From: a virus
IMG/VR virus record: IMGVR_UViG_3300037475_000079
Coordinates: 64,001 to 93,487 of that record
DNA length: 29,487 nt
Strand: one strand, 5' to 3'
The notes beneath the pieces are model-generated. The model saw nothing but the letters and a program-made list of their open reading frames with translations. It was not told the origin of the DNA and did no database searches. Positions 19,792-28,032 of this stretch are shown here, in pieces. Numbering within the stretch: position 1 is the stretch's first letter; each line of letters begins with the position of its first letter. The translations under genes and the position numbers were made by a program.

Positions 19792-19823
19792 AATACGAAA
19801 ATGCCTCGATTACGCGAGGCCAT

Positions 19824-20037
19824 GACCCCAGCCTGAATTACATAGACATTACAGGAATTTCGATGTAAAGTTTTGACGGATGTATCGGATAATAATTTGC
19901 ATAGAGGGCGTTTCCTCCTGTGCAAAATTTCATAATCCGCCATGATGGCCGATGTCACCGGATGGACCGATAGGGAACGTGAGGAGTACGGCAACCCGCA
20001 CGGATGCTCACCAGATTACTAACTGGAGAGCGCCACG
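19824..20037. promoter_or_regulatory. Divergent intergenic region before the integrase
   Basis: This A/T-rich stretch separates repressor and integrase. It contains TTGACG at 19873-19878 (plus strand), without a well-spaced -10 element, and TTTACA on the minus strand near 19866. An imperfect hairpin (TTTGCA...TGCAAA with AGG/CCT inside) lies at 19896-19927. Operators and the integrase promoter are expected here, but none is clear. Confidence 0.35.
19942..20022 (+). CDS. Possible 26-residue leader peptide before the integrase
   Basis: The frame reads MMADVTGWTDREREEYGNPH, then GCSPDY, and stops 15 bases before the integrase ATG. The composition is protein-like and polar, and the position fits a coupled leader peptide. 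There is no clear ribosome site in front, so it may be chance. Confidence 0.3.
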   Translation: MMADVTGWTDREREEYGNPHGCSPDY

Positions 20038-20949
20038 ATGGACGCGACCGTTCGCAGTCAATTTGAGAGCCTGTTTCGTCCCCACAAACTGCGGTTCAAA
20101 AAGCCTGGCACAATCTACAAGTACGGCCTCGAACTGGACCGGCTCGATAAGTTTCTCGGGCGTCCGGCGATGCTCACAGACCTGAATGACGCGACCGTGG
20201 GCGATGCAGCCGAATGGGTTCTCTCGAAAGACGGACTAGGCTTGTCGGTCGAATCGACGCGAGGATTCATCGGCCGTATCTGCAAGGTCTGGGAATTCCT
20301 TGCCAGAAAATTGGTTGTCCGCGAGTTCCCGACAATCGAAAACCTTCGGAAGCAGAAGCGGACCCCGCGAGCCTGGACGAGAGCGCAGCTTGCAACGCTC
20401 TGGCAGGCTCTACAGCGTCAGCCGGGGATGATTGGCGATGTTCCAGCGGCTGATTGGTTTTGCAGTCTGCACGCGGTCCTGTGGTGCTCTGGCGAGCGAA
20501 TCGGCGCGTTGCTCAAGGCACGATGGCCAGATGTTGACCTGTCGTCGGGATGGCTTACGATTCAGCCTGACGACAGGAAGGGCGGATGTGTCGGGCGCGT
20601 CTACCGCCTGACGCCTGACGCTCGGGAATGGCTCGCCAGAATCAAGCATCCGACGCGAGAACTGGTATGGCCCTGGCCGCTATCGCACGGCAGACTCTGG
20701 GGCAGATACCGCGAATTGCTCAATGATGCCGGCTTAGAAAGCGGGCGCGACAGGATGTTCCATTGTGTTCGCAAGAGCCACGCGAGCCACCTGGAGGCGG
20801 CTGGCGGAAACGCAACAGAAAGCCTCGGTCACAAATCACGCCAGACGACGATTGATTCGTACCTGGACGTTACGATTACCGGAGCCGGCGACCAGACGAG
20901 CAAGCTATTCCCGCTTGGCGATTCCGGCGACGGCCCGCGAGCCGCGTGA
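20038..20949 (+). CDS. int: Tyrosine-type site-specific integrase
   Basis: The product is 303 residues and catalyses integration and excision of the phage genome. The N-terminal SAM-like core-binding domain spans about 10-100. The catalytic domain has Arg154 (SGERIGALL), Lys181 (DDRKGG), His242 and Arg245 (FHCVRKSHAS), His265 (SLGHKS) and nucleophile Tyr275 (TIDSYLD), the full set. GGAGAG lies about seven bases before the ATG. It is divergent from the repressor. The attachment site is expected nearby, but no core could be identified without the host sequence. Confidence 0.93.
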   Translation: MDATVRSQFESLFRPHKLRFKKPGTIYKYGLELDRLDKFLGRPAMLTDLNDATVGDAAEWVLSKDGLGLSVESTRGFIGRICKVWEFLARKLVVREFPTIENLRKQKRTPRAWTRAQLATLWQALQRQPGMIGDVPAADWFCSLHAVLWCSGERIGALLKARWPDVDLSSGWLTIQPDDRKGGCVGRVYRLTPDAREWLARIKHPTRELVWPWPLSHGRLWGRYRELLNDAGLESGRDRMFHCVRKSHASHLEAAGGNATESLGHKSRQTTIDSYLDVTITGAGDQTSKLFPLGDSGDGPRAA

Positions 20950-21076
20950 AATCACTCTGGACAATCGCCCATCCCGTGGCAATAATCACGACTGCACGCT
21001 CGGGAGCCGAGAGGCTGCCCCGGCAAAAGATGAATGATTGTCATTGACCAATCAACAGAACAAAGGAACCCGAATC

Positions 21077-21142
21077 ATGGCAACTGACGGACGCAAGCGA
21101 TTGATCAACACGGGACAGGCCGCGAGACGCGAGATTCTTTAA
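21077..21142 (+). CDS. Possible 21-residue basic peptide
   Basis: The frame reads MATDGRKRLINTGQAARREI and a final Leu. AAAGGA lies nine bases upstream, a good ribosome site. It is followed 35 bases later by a strong hairpin, which makes a short transcript with its own terminator plausible. The peptide is basic and could be a small regulator; no family is recognised. Confidence 0.4.
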   Translation: MATDGRKRLINTGQAARREIL

Positions 21143-21177
21143 GAACCACGTCGGCGCCAGCGCCAATCAAGATGAGT

Positions 21178-21205
21178 AAACGCCGGTCAGAAATGGCCGG
21201 CGTTT
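21178..21205. terminator. Strong hairpin, probable terminator after the integrase region
   Basis: AAACGCCGG (21178-21186) pairs exactly with CCGGCGTTT (21197-21205) around a ten-base loop. The A-tract and T-tract at its ends allow termination in either direction, though the T run is only three bases. It separates the lysogeny region from the cargo region. Confidence 0.6.
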
Positions 21206-21444
21206 CGCTTTGATTGAGCTGGACAACCCGGCTCGAATGCTGGATGATTGCGGGTGTCAGATGCAGCCCGTGGAAATGGGCCGGGCAGGCAATGCAGGTC
21301 TCAAGCTACAGTCGCCTGTTCCCGCTCTTCCAAGATTCAAGATCAGTTTTCGTCAGGAATCCCCCTATCGCCGCCCTCCCCATCGCCGGCTAGAATGAGA
21401 TTTGCATGACGCTCTCGTTCTACGCTGAAAGGATTGGCGACAAA
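21206..21444 (+). promoter_or_regulatory. Upstream region of the beta-helix gene
   Basis: No supported gene is seen. TAGAAT at 21391-21396 could be a -10 element, but no -35 element stands at the right distance. A similar GTAGAAT occurs before the next gene near 23075, so TAGAAT may be a shared element of the cargo genes. The in-frame ATG at 21406 would add 13 residues to the beta-helix protein. Confidence 0.3.
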
Positions 21445-23043
21445 ATGCTGGGTTCTGATCTCGCTCTAGCACCGAACGACTACAAGTCGATTTGTGCTCT
21501 CCCAAACCTGCCTGTGTTCGATGTTACGAAGTACGGCGCGAAGGGAGACGATGCGACCGATGACACGAAGGCGATTCGCTCTGCATTGGGCGCCGCAGTC
21601 GCATCTGGCGGCGGAATCGTGTATCTGCCAACCGGCATTTATCGAGTGTGCCCGCAGCCGTACGACACGTTCCCCGACGTGTGGCGTCCCATCTTCAGGG
21701 TCAACACATCCCGGATTGTATTCGCTGGCGACGGTCCCGGAAAATCCGTGCTCTCTGGCTACTTCGACGGGATGAACGATCCAAAGTTGCACTGGCTCGT
21801 GACTACCGATTCGTATGTCAAAATCACGCGGTTTATGATGTTCGGGGTGGCTTACGATTATCAGGCTCATGCCCCGATCGACACGGTTCAAATTCGCTCC
21901 CTGACAATCCGGGGAAACGCGAATTGGACCGGGAACACGGCGGTCGGCGGGAATCCGACTACAGGCGACGGGTGGGACATGGGGCACAAGGCGATCGCGT
22001 TCTCTTCACCGACCGGCGGGAACTCGATCACGAATGTTCTGATTTATAATTGCGATGTTCGCGGCTGGCGTGGCGAGGGGATTTATTCGGGATCTACGCC
22101 GATCAAGCCATTCACCGTTTTGGGATGTACCCTGGACAATATCAACGCCGACGCAATCAGCGTTGACGAGGGCTGCGATGTATGGGGTTGTTCAATCGGC
22201 CTGCTCGCCAATGTCTCAAACGGCATCGAGAATTACACCCGGACGAAAGGCACGGCGAACAGGATCAGGCAATCAAAAATCAAGGCGGTGCATAACGGAA
22301 TGGCCCACCTGGGATTGCCGGGTACGTATCTGGTAGCGACGGCCAACGAATTTATCGGGTGCGATTCCGCCATCTTAATGGCCGAGGCTGCTAACAACGT
22401 ATATGTGTCCGGGAATGCGTTCGTGAACTGCCGACATTCGATCATTGGCGCCATTTTTGAACTTTACAAAAACGATCCGCACGGGTTCGCCAAGTGGTAT
22501 CTACGCAATAATTCTGTGGTCGGCGGGGGTTCGCTTCTCGTGAACCAGGGGGATACGATCCCCGACCTGCAAATCATTGACAATACAATTGGGGCCGGCG
22601 CAACAATGTTGACCGGATCATTCGACGCAATGCCGGGATTCGTCGTCTCCGGCAACCATATCGCCAGCGGTGCCAGCGACGTTCACAGCTACACCGGCGG
22701 CGTCGGGTTATGGTCTGGGAATGTCCGCGACACCGGAAGTATCGCTGGATGCAAATTCGACTACTACGGGACGGACTCGGTAGCCATCATTGATCCGCAG
22801 ATGTCCAGCGACATATTGTGGCTGAATGCCAAACCGGGTGCGGTTCAATTGATTGCCATCGACCCGAAACAACTACCACTATACCCTGTCGGGTTTGTCT
22901 GCCGCGCGTTTAGCACAAGCGGACCCGGTTGGGCATGGGCGCCGGGAGATTGGAATACGTTTTCCGCCCCAGTACAAATACCGGGTGTGCCAGGCGTTGC
23001 AATCCGCAAAAATGCGGCTGGGCTGTTTGAGCTGGCACCGTAA
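21445..23043 (+). CDS. Right-handed beta-helix protein (pectate lyase 3 / tailspike type)
   Basis: The product is 532 residues (545 if the ATG at 21406 is used). After a short N-terminus, FDVTKYGAKGDDATDDTKAI is the typical opening of pectate-lyase-3-type beta helices, with GGGIVYLPTGIYRV next. The rest contains repeated coils with Asn ladders and V/I strands (NSITNVLIYNCDVRG, VLGCTLDNINADAISV, VSGNAFVNCRHS, LQIIDNTIGAG). Such proteins bind or cut polysaccharide; phage tailspikes use this fold. No signal peptide is seen, which fits a virion protein or a cytoplasmic product released by lysis. AAAGGA lies 11 bases before the chosen start. It opens the glycan-related cluster. Confidence 0.82.
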   Translation: MLGSDLALAPNDYKSICALPNLPVFDVTKYGAKGDDATDDTKAIRSALGAAVASGGGIVYLPTGIYRVCPQPYDTFPDVWRPIFRVNTSRIVFAGDGPGKSVLSGYFDGMNDPKLHWLVTTDSYVKITRFMMFGVAYDYQAHAPIDTVQIRSLTIRGNANWTGNTAVGGNPTTGDGWDMGHKAIAFSSPTGGNSITNVLIYNCDVRGWRGEGIYSGSTPIKPFTVLGCTLDNINADAISVDEGCDVWGCSIGLLANVSNGIENYTRTKGTANRIRQSKIKAVHNGMAHLGLPGTYLVATANEFIGCDSAILMAEAANNVYVSGNAFVNCRHSIIGAIFELYKNDPHGFAKWYLRNNSVVGGGSLLVNQGDTIPDLQIIDNTIGAGATMLTGSFDAMPGFVVSGNHIASGASDVHSYTGGVGLWSGNVRDTGSIAGCKFDYYGTDSVAIIDPQMSSDILWLNAKPGAVQLIAIDPKQLPLYPVGFVCRAFSTSGPGWAWAPGDWNTFSAPVQIPGVPGVAIRKNAAGLFELAP

Positions 23044-23125
23044 ATCTAGGCTGGCAAACCGGAATCCCGATCTGTAGAATTTCCGGCATGGGGATACGTC
23101 TACGGAGTTGGGGAGTTTTCGTCGT

Positions 23126-23959
23126 ATGGATGCGGACGGTCAGTCAGAACTCGCAATCGTTACCGGCACTCGCCATCGCTATCATAGCTTGCAGCGCCTG
23201 ATTGCCAGTATCAATAAGACGGCCAGCGTATCGACGGAAATCGTCATTGCCGACGCCAGCGATGAGCTGCTCGAAGTCGAGCTGCCAATCGACAATCCGC
23301 ACATCAAGGGCGTCGAACGATTCCACGAGAGCCCGAGGCTTGGCCCAAATCGCGGTTACAACGTCGCCTTCCGCAAGTCCGCTGAATCGAAGCCGCGGTA
23401 CGTCGTCTACGTGAACGACGACTGCGAAATGGTCGCTGGCTGGGATCGAATTGCCATCGACTTCATGGACGCCAATCCCGAAGTCGGACTGGGCGCGATT
23501 TACTTTCGGGATCCGGGTGGATACTGGAACTGCCAGACGTTTCAGCGCATGTTCTTTGCAAACATTGGCATCTACCGCCGTGAAGCAGGCGAGCAAGTCG
23601 ATTGGTTCGATGAGCGGGAAGTGTTTGTGCCGGAACTCGGCCGCATGGAATCGCTGAGATTCTACGGGAACGACGTCGGCGGATCATTCAAGATACTTGA
23701 CGCCGGTTATGGCGTGGTCCCGATTCCCGGATGCAAGGTCGAACATCACCGCGAGCAGGATGAAACTCGCCGAGAGAATAACGCGGAATTCGTACACGGC
23801 GTTAATGGAAATCTGGCCGGCATGGTGCTCTGGCAACTCTGGAATGGAATCCCGGAAATGGTCGCATTGCACGGTCATGAATACGGCTATCGGCAACTGC
23901 GCGAGAAATACGAGAGGTTTCGGAACCTGATTCCCGCGAGCGAGTATTTAACGGAGTAG
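23126..23959 (+). CDS. GT2-type glycosyltransferase
   Basis: The product is 277 residues. The Rossmann-like N-terminal half has LAIVTGTRHRYHSLQRLIAS, TEIVIADAS, RLGPNRGYNVAF and then VVYVNDDCEM. NDD (about 97-99) is the DxD-type nucleotide-sugar and metal site of GT-A enzymes. The C-terminal part (EHHREQDETRRENNAEF and a helical end) would bind the acceptor. No membrane segment is visible, so it probably acts at the cytoplasmic side. The ATG at 23126 has GGGGAG about ten bases upstream. It is followed four bases later by the methyltransferase gene, with which it probably forms an operon. Confidence 0.82.
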   Translation: MDADGQSELAIVTGTRHRYHSLQRLIASINKTASVSTEIVIADASDELLEVELPIDNPHIKGVERFHESPRLGPNRGYNVAFRKSAESKPRYVVYVNDDCEMVAGWDRIAIDFMDANPEVGLGAIYFRDPGGYWNCQTFQRMFFANIGIYRREAGEQVDWFDEREVFVPELGRMESLRFYGNDVGGSFKILDAGYGVVPIPGCKVEHHREQDETRRENNAEFVHGVNGNLAGMVLWQLWNGIPEMVALHGHEYGYRQLREKYERFRNLIPASEYLTE

Positions 23960-23963
23960 CGGC

Positions 23964-25286
23964 ATGGATGCAATTCGCGGACACATCGGGTCTGGCACTT
24001 GCTACGTCAAGGGATTTTGCAACGTCGAGACGCCCGACAGCGGCGCCTTACTCGCCAAAGACCATCCCGATCGCGTTGAATTCTGGGCTACCGATGAAGC
24101 CGACTATTACGCCCGCGTCGATGAAATCCGCAAGCATCAGGAACCCGACGACAGGATCCGGCATCATCGTCTGAATCCCTTCCGAGATCGAATCGTCTGC
24201 GATCGGTATGGCTCGTGGGAAAGGCTGCCGTTCGAAGATGGCGAGTGCGATACTCTACTGTCGAGGCAAGTGTTCGAACACCTTTCCGAACGCGAGGCAC
24301 GCCAGGCACTGGAAGAAGCTCGCCGAGTCCTGAAAGTCGATGGCACATTGCGGCTGGACGTGCCTGACCACGATGCGGCATTGAAGGAATACGCTGAATT
24401 GTGCGCCGAAGGCGATGCAAAGGGCGCAGAATTCATGCTCAGTCATCTGCTCGGCTCACGGCATAGTCACTGGGCTCGGCACATGGGATCGTGGACCCGC
24501 GACCAACTCAGGGCCATCGTCGAATGCTACGGCTTCGCTTTCGAGTGCGAGGAAGAAAACATCCACTTTTACCCGGCATTTACATTCCGCTGGCGCAAGG
24601 TTCCGCATGACCCGGAGCGGCATCATCCGGTTTGTAATGCCCACGAACAGCGCCGTCGCTGGCGGGCCGCATTTGATTATGCAGGCGATCCACTCGGAAC
24701 GGCACTGACCGTTCCTCCCGAATGGACTTGTTTGGAAGTCGGACCTGGAACGCAGCCGTGGCCGAGAGCAGACTTCTATTGTGATATCGTTGATCGAACA
24801 GCAATAGTAAAGCCAATGTCGTTCGCGCTGGGTGACGTGCAGAATCTGCCGTATGCCGGCAAGTCGATGGACTTTGCTCTCGTGTCACATGTCCTGGAGC
24901 ATGTCGAAGATCCGATTGCCGCAGCGAAGGAATTGTCGCGTGTCGCCAAGAGCGGGGTCGTGATTTGCCCGTCCCCGATGAAAGAGGGGCTATTTGCCTT
25001 CCACGAATCGGATCATCGCTGGTTCGTGATGCCGCCGGGAAAGAACGGCTGCCTGCGGTTCATCCCGATTGACTCGGCATGGCGTGACAAGGTGCTCGAT
25101 CCGACAGGCGACGGACGGAATCTCGGCATCGAAATGAGCAAGGTTTCGCACCAACTCCTGCGGCTCCCCTGCGTAGCGCTACGCGAGTATGGCGATGCGG
25201 CTAAAGCATGGTGGGAGAGAGCGGAGCCACTGATGGATGTGGTTCATAGGTGGGAAGGCGAACTGCGGATAGAGATTCTCGACTAG
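23964..25286 (+). CDS. Protein with two SAM-methyltransferase domains in tandem
   Basis: The product is 440 residues and has two COG4627-like domains. Domain 1: GHIGSGTCYVKGFCNVE (about 6-22, SAM loop IGSG), LPFEDGECD (88-96), VFEHLS (103-108), and RVLKVDGTLRLDVPD (121-135). Domain 2: LEVGPGTQPW (257-266), LPYAGKSMD (295-303), HVLEHVEDP (309-317). Both keep the SAM-binding glycines, which suggests that both may be active or bind SAM. Such enzymes sit in glycan or glycosyl-transfer clusters and methylate sugars. GGAG lies seven bases before the ATG. The stop overlaps the stop of the convergent small gene. Confidence 0.82.
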   Translation: MDAIRGHIGSGTCYVKGFCNVETPDSGALLAKDHPDRVEFWATDEADYYARVDEIRKHQEPDDRIRHHRLNPFRDRIVCDRYGSWERLPFEDGECDTLLSRQVFEHLSEREARQALEEARRVLKVDGTLRLDVPDHDAALKEYAELCAEGDAKGAEFMLSHLLGSRHSHWARHMGSWTRDQLRAIVECYGFAFECEEENIHFYPAFTFRWRKVPHDPERHHPVCNAHEQRRRWRAAFDYAGDPLGTALTVPPEWTCLEVGPGTQPWPRADFYCDIVDRTAIVKPMSFALGDVQNLPYAGKSMDFALVSHVLEHVEDPIAAAKELSRVAKSGVVICPSPMKEGLFAFHESDHRWFVMPPGKNGCLRFIPIDSAWRDKVLDPTGDGRNLGIEMSKVSHQLLRLPCVALREYGDAAKAWWERAEPLMDVVHRWEGELRIEILD

Positions 25287-25468
25287 CGGTCGTCGTGATT
25301 CCGACGCCTCGCCTTGGTTTGCAGTCTGATCTGCAACGTCAGCCAGAACGATACGTTGTCGCCAGCCTGATCTTCGGCGGCGAGACGCTCATATTCTGCG
25401 AATTCGTCCTCCGTGAAATAGAGCCGGACAGATTTCCGCTTCTTGTCCGATTTCGGTTTGCGCGACAT
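25283..25468 (-). CDS. Small ribbon-helix-helix-like protein
   Basis: The product is 61 residues, basic. KSVRLYFTEDEFAEYERLAA (about 12-31), followed by NVSFWLTLQIRLQ, matches the strand-helix-helix layout of RHH regulators (one beta strand with alternating residues, then two helices). It is the only minus-strand gene in the cargo region and points away from the glycosyltransferase gene. A 16-bp inverted repeat lies upstream between them, a plausible operator for its product. The start at 25468 was chosen as the ATG before SRKPKSDKKRK; 25510 is an alternative. Its role as repressor is inferred. Confidence 0.55.
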   Translation of the reverse strand: MSRKPKSDKKRKSVRLYFTEDEFAEYERLAAEDQAGDNVSFWLTLQIRLQTKARRRNHDDR

Positions 25469-25524
25469 GGATCGCCCATTCTTGCCGCAGTCGTCGTGAT
25501 TCGCAACCATCGAAGTTCGTGCCT

Positions 25525-25577
25525 GGATATTTAATCCATCTTGTCGTTGACTTTAGATGCTGATGGATTTAATATCC
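25525..25577. repeat. 16-bp inverted repeat flanking and overlapping a promoter
   Basis: GGATATTTAATCCATC (25525-25540) and GATGGATTTAATATCC (25562-25577) are reverse complements at 15 of 16 positions and stand 21 bases apart. The right copy covers the -10 element of the glycosyltransferase promoter and the left copy sits just upstream of the -35 element. Each arm also contains its own A/T-rich dyad. This is a typical operator layout. Confidence 0.65.
25547..25575 (+). promoter_or_regulatory. Promoter of the exostosin-type glycosyltransferase gene
   Basis: TTGACT (25547-25552) and TAATAT (25570-25575) are 17 bases apart, close to the sigma-70 consensus. Transcription would begin about 12 bases before the ATG at 25594. 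The -10 element lies inside the right arm of the inverted repeat, so a bound regulator would block it. Confidence 0.6.
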
Positions 25578-25593
25578 CTTGACTTACAGCGGC

Positions 25594-26568
25594 ATGAACG
25601 ACGCAAACGAACGAGCGACACGGATGGCACTCAAGTATTGGGTATTTAAGAGATCGGCAGTCGAACGCCTGATGGCGAATCGCCCGATTCCTTCAGACTT
25701 CTTGAGGACATGGGAAGCGGCCAGACCCGGAGTTCTCGACGACGAGACTCAAGACATCTTCGCCCCCAACTCCCGCAGTTATCGACAGGCGAAGGTTCGT
25801 TACGATCTTTTCGAGCGCACTGAAACCATAGCCGATGCTGATTTCGTCGTTTGCCAGAACTGGTTTGAGTTGTTCGAGGCGGGACAGGTTCGAGAGAACA
25901 TCGCACCGCTAATCGAGGTACTGGACTATATCGCAGACGGCAAGCCGGTCGTCACATCGTTCAATCATGACCGCGACGAAGCAACCGTTCCCGAACTGCA
26001 ATCGTTGCCGTCGAATTTCGTCGTGCTCTCGTACAACACCTCGAAGCCAACTCCGAATGATTTGCTCGTGCCGTTCTGGAACGTCACCACGACGATGCCA
26101 CGCAACGACAACACGAACCGCAAGTACAAAGCTAGCTTCATCGGACAGTGCGGCGGCGAACTCCGCAAGCGAGTGCGATACGCCCTCCAGCAGCGACCCG
26201 GCTATTTGTTTTCCGAAGAGCGCCGCCACGAGTCTGACTATCTGGAAGTAATGAGGGACTCTTGGTTCTCACTGTGTCCGCGAGGCGGCGGTCTCTCTTC
26301 GTACAGGCAATGTGAGGCTGTCCAGAGCGAGTCGATTCCAATCATCTTCGCCGACGATTACTCGTTCCCTTTTGGGGAGCAGATTTGGCGCGAGTTCGCA
26401 GTCATAATTCCCGAGCGATTGGCCGGTGACATTGGCGCTATCGAAGCAGTGATGGACGCCACAAATCGAGAAGAAAAGATCGCTGCGTGTCGCGTGGCTC
26501 GTCGGCATCTGTCGCTTGAGGGCGTCCAATTGGCAATCGAGAAACGAATCAGGGAGATGCTGGCATGA
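25594..26568 (+). CDS. Exostosin-like (GT47) glycosyltransferase
   Basis: The product is 324 residues. A segment FIGQCGGELRKRVR (about 183-196) and the block SLCPRGGGLSSYRQCEAVQS with PIIFADDYSFPF (about 226-260) match the exostosin/GT47 nucleotide-sugar site (cPrGxxxxSxRxxEAxxxGxIPVIxxDxxxxPF). The C-terminal helix resembles the family end. The promoter lies directly upstream, with no good ribosome site before the ATG at 25594; a start at 25624 is possible. It begins a second part of the cluster and is coupled to the lipoprotein gene. Confidence 0.8.
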   Translation: MNDANERATRMALKYWVFKRSAVERLMANRPIPSDFLRTWEAARPGVLDDETQDIFAPNSRSYRQAKVRYDLFERTETIADADFVVCQNWFELFEAGQVRENIAPLIEVLDYIADGKPVVTSFNHDRDEATVPELQSLPSNFVVLSYNTSKPTPNDLLVPFWNVTTTMPRNDNTNRKYKASFIGQCGGELRKRVRYALQQRPGYLFSEERRHESDYLEVMRDSWFSLCPRGGGLSSYRQCEAVQSESIPIIFADDYSFPFGEQIWREFAVIIPERLAGDIGAIEAVMDATNREEKIAACRVARRHLSLEGVQLAIEKRIREMLA

Positions 26569-26807
26569 AAACGCGATTCTTCGACGAAACAGGACGCTGG
26601 TATCTGAAGATCATCGCGTTGCTGGCGCTGTTCATAATATCTGGCTGTTTTAGAGCCGGTTCCGATAGCACTGATTATGGAATTGCACATCCCAAGATAA
26701 CCATCGAAGGGCATGATTACATTGTGTTCAGAATGCGTGGCTATGAAGGTTGCTCAGCGATTCATTCCGAATCCTGCCCGTGTCATCGAAAGGCCGAACG
26801 CGAATGA
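26565..26807 (+). CDS. Small predicted lipoprotein
   Basis: The product is 80 residues. The N-terminus has basic residues, then a hydrophobic stretch and a lipobox (IIALLALFIISGC, Cys about residue 28). The mature part is short (about 53 residues), with ITIEGHDYIVFRMRGYEGCS and a CPCH motif near the end. It would be anchored in the cell envelope. The ATG overlaps the stop of the glycosyltransferase as ATGA. A short surface lipoprotein encoded in a lysogenic cassette could be a superinfection-exclusion factor, but this is inference. Confidence 0.65.
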   Translation: MKTRFFDETGRWYLKIIALLALFIISGCFRAGSDSTDYGIAHPKITIEGHDYIVFRMRGYEGCSAIHSESCPCHRKAERE

Positions 26808-27055
26808 GCCGCCACTGCGACGTCTGCTGCGAACAAATTCACGGCAAGCGCGACCGCATTTGCACCGTGCTCCCGAGCGGTTGCGGTATCGAGATTCGCG
26901 CCGTACTGACAGACGGATGTGCAACTCCTGCCGATCTCTGCATGGACTGCATCCGGGACGTTGTGAAAAACCGCAAGTTCACGCGACTGAAAGAGTCGGA
27001 GTCCATAAAGGTGGTGCTTCCCGATTGCTCGCAAGTCGAGATACCCAATGCCTGA
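26804..27055 (+). CDS. Small Cys-rich, probably zinc-binding protein
   Basis: The product is 83 residues. CDVC (5-8) and a later CMDC, with two further Cys between (ICTVLPSGC), form a four-Cys or larger set likely to bind one zinc. The remainder has a helix with IRDVVKNRKFTRLKESES. The ATG overlaps the lipoprotein stop as ATGA. No family is recognised. Confidence 0.62.
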   Translation: MSRHCDVCCEQIHGKRDRICTVLPSGCGIEIRAVLTDGCATPADLCMDCIRDVVKNRKFTRLKESESIKVVLPDCSQVEIPNA

Positions 27056-27359
27056 CGAACCCGAAGATCCTCCGTCCGGCAGTGCAGTCGATGTTGCCAT
27101 GCACAACGATCCACGGTTGCTCCGCGCATTGATCCGCGTGCTGGAAGAAAAGCAGATCATCGCGTCCGGTGAAATCGAGGCGATGGCGCAAAGGACATTC
27201 GAAGAAATGGTTGCTGCGAATAAGGACGCCCACCGCGAGAAACTGAAGCTCGGCGCCAGGAAGTGCGTCGAAGAACTGGAAAAGCCGAATTTGTCAGAGC
27301 AGGACAGGACGTACAGGAAGAACCTGCTGGCGTACTACGAAGGGGAGTTGGCGAAGTGA
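27048..27359 (+). CDS. Small helical hypothetical protein
   Basis: The product is 103 residues. After an acidic start (MPDEPEDPPSGSAVDV), residues 20-103 are helical and charged (LLRALIRVLEEKQIIASGEI, TFEEMVAANKDAHREKLKLG). The start overlaps the upstream gene by eight bases and the stop overlaps the next GTG as GTGA, so it is coupled on both sides. The function is unknown. Confidence 0.6.
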   Translation: MPDEPEDPPSGSAVDVAMHNDPRLLRALIRVLEEKQIIASGEIEAMAQRTFEEMVAANKDAHREKLKLGARKCVEELEKPNLSEQDRTYRKNLLAYYEGELAK

Positions 27360-27997
27360 GCAATATCCTTCACGACGTCAAGATGCAGGCCGCGTTCAAG
27401 CGAATGGTCGAACAGGCGAACGTGTCATCTATCACAGAGACAGGTACGTACCACGGAGAATCTACTCTTGAATTTGCGAAGATGGTAGGGCACGTAATCA
27501 CGATTGAATCAGATGAGTTCAACTTCCAGGTTGCCGGACAGAATCTGGAAATGGCGATTGACTGCGGCCTCGTTACTTTATGCTGGGCAGACTCTGCCAA
27601 GGTATTCCGTGAGATGGTTATGCTACGAGGATATAGACACGGAACTGATCTATTCTTCCTCGATGCGCACTACAAGGAAGAGTGGCCATTGCTGGACGAG
27701 CTTCAAGGGATCAACCGAATTAGAGCTGAATCGGAAGTAAAAACTACCGTCGTAATCGACGATTTCTTCGTTCCCGACAGGCCGAACTTTGCTGGCTGCT
27801 ACGGTGGGCTGCGCGGAGACGATTCCAAGGGACGCGAGAGCGAGTTGATCCCGTGCGGCTACAACGATCCATTCGCCGCAGAACTGGATCGCTTTCCGTT
27901 CTTTCAGTATCCAGACTACCCAGAGCCATCACTGGGCTACTGCATCGCAAGTGACTTTGACTTTGATCTGGGGCCGAACTTCAAGCGTATTCGGTAG
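27356..27997 (+). CDS. Class I SAM-dependent methyltransferase-like protein
   Basis: The product is 213 residues with a GTG start. SSITETGTYHGESTLEFAKM (about 24-43) is the SAM-binding loop, VITIESDEFNFQVA gives the acidic end of strand 2, and LFFLDAHYKEEWPLLDELQG (99-118) carries the DAH motif of Methyltransf_24-like enzymes, which modify sugars or small substrates. The C-terminus (YCIASDFDFDLGP) completes the fold. GGGGAG lies eight bases before the GTG. It is the third SAM-binding domain in the cargo cluster. Confidence 0.72.
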   Translation: MSNILHDVKMQAAFKRMVEQANVSSITETGTYHGESTLEFAKMVGHVITIESDEFNFQVAGQNLEMAIDCGLVTLCWADSAKVFREMVMLRGYRHGTDLFFLDAHYKEEWPLLDELQGINRIRAESEVKTTVVIDDFFVPDRPNFAGCYGGLRGDDSKGRESELIPCGYNDPFAAELDRFPFFQYPDYPEPSLGYCIASDFDFDLGPNFKRIR

Positions 27998-28032
27998 CTT
28001 TATGCTGATTGGAAACAGGGAGGGATTCAGTA

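Noticed and set aside
19713-19823. 36-codon frame with one hydrophobic segment upstream of the repressor
   Set aside because: It overlaps nested hairpins and the repressor promoter and has only a weak, too-close GGGG in front of its ATG.
20950-21405. tRNA or obvious attachment core near the integrase
   Set aside because: No cloverleaf could be drawn and no direct repeat was seen; the attachment site cannot be identified without the host junction.
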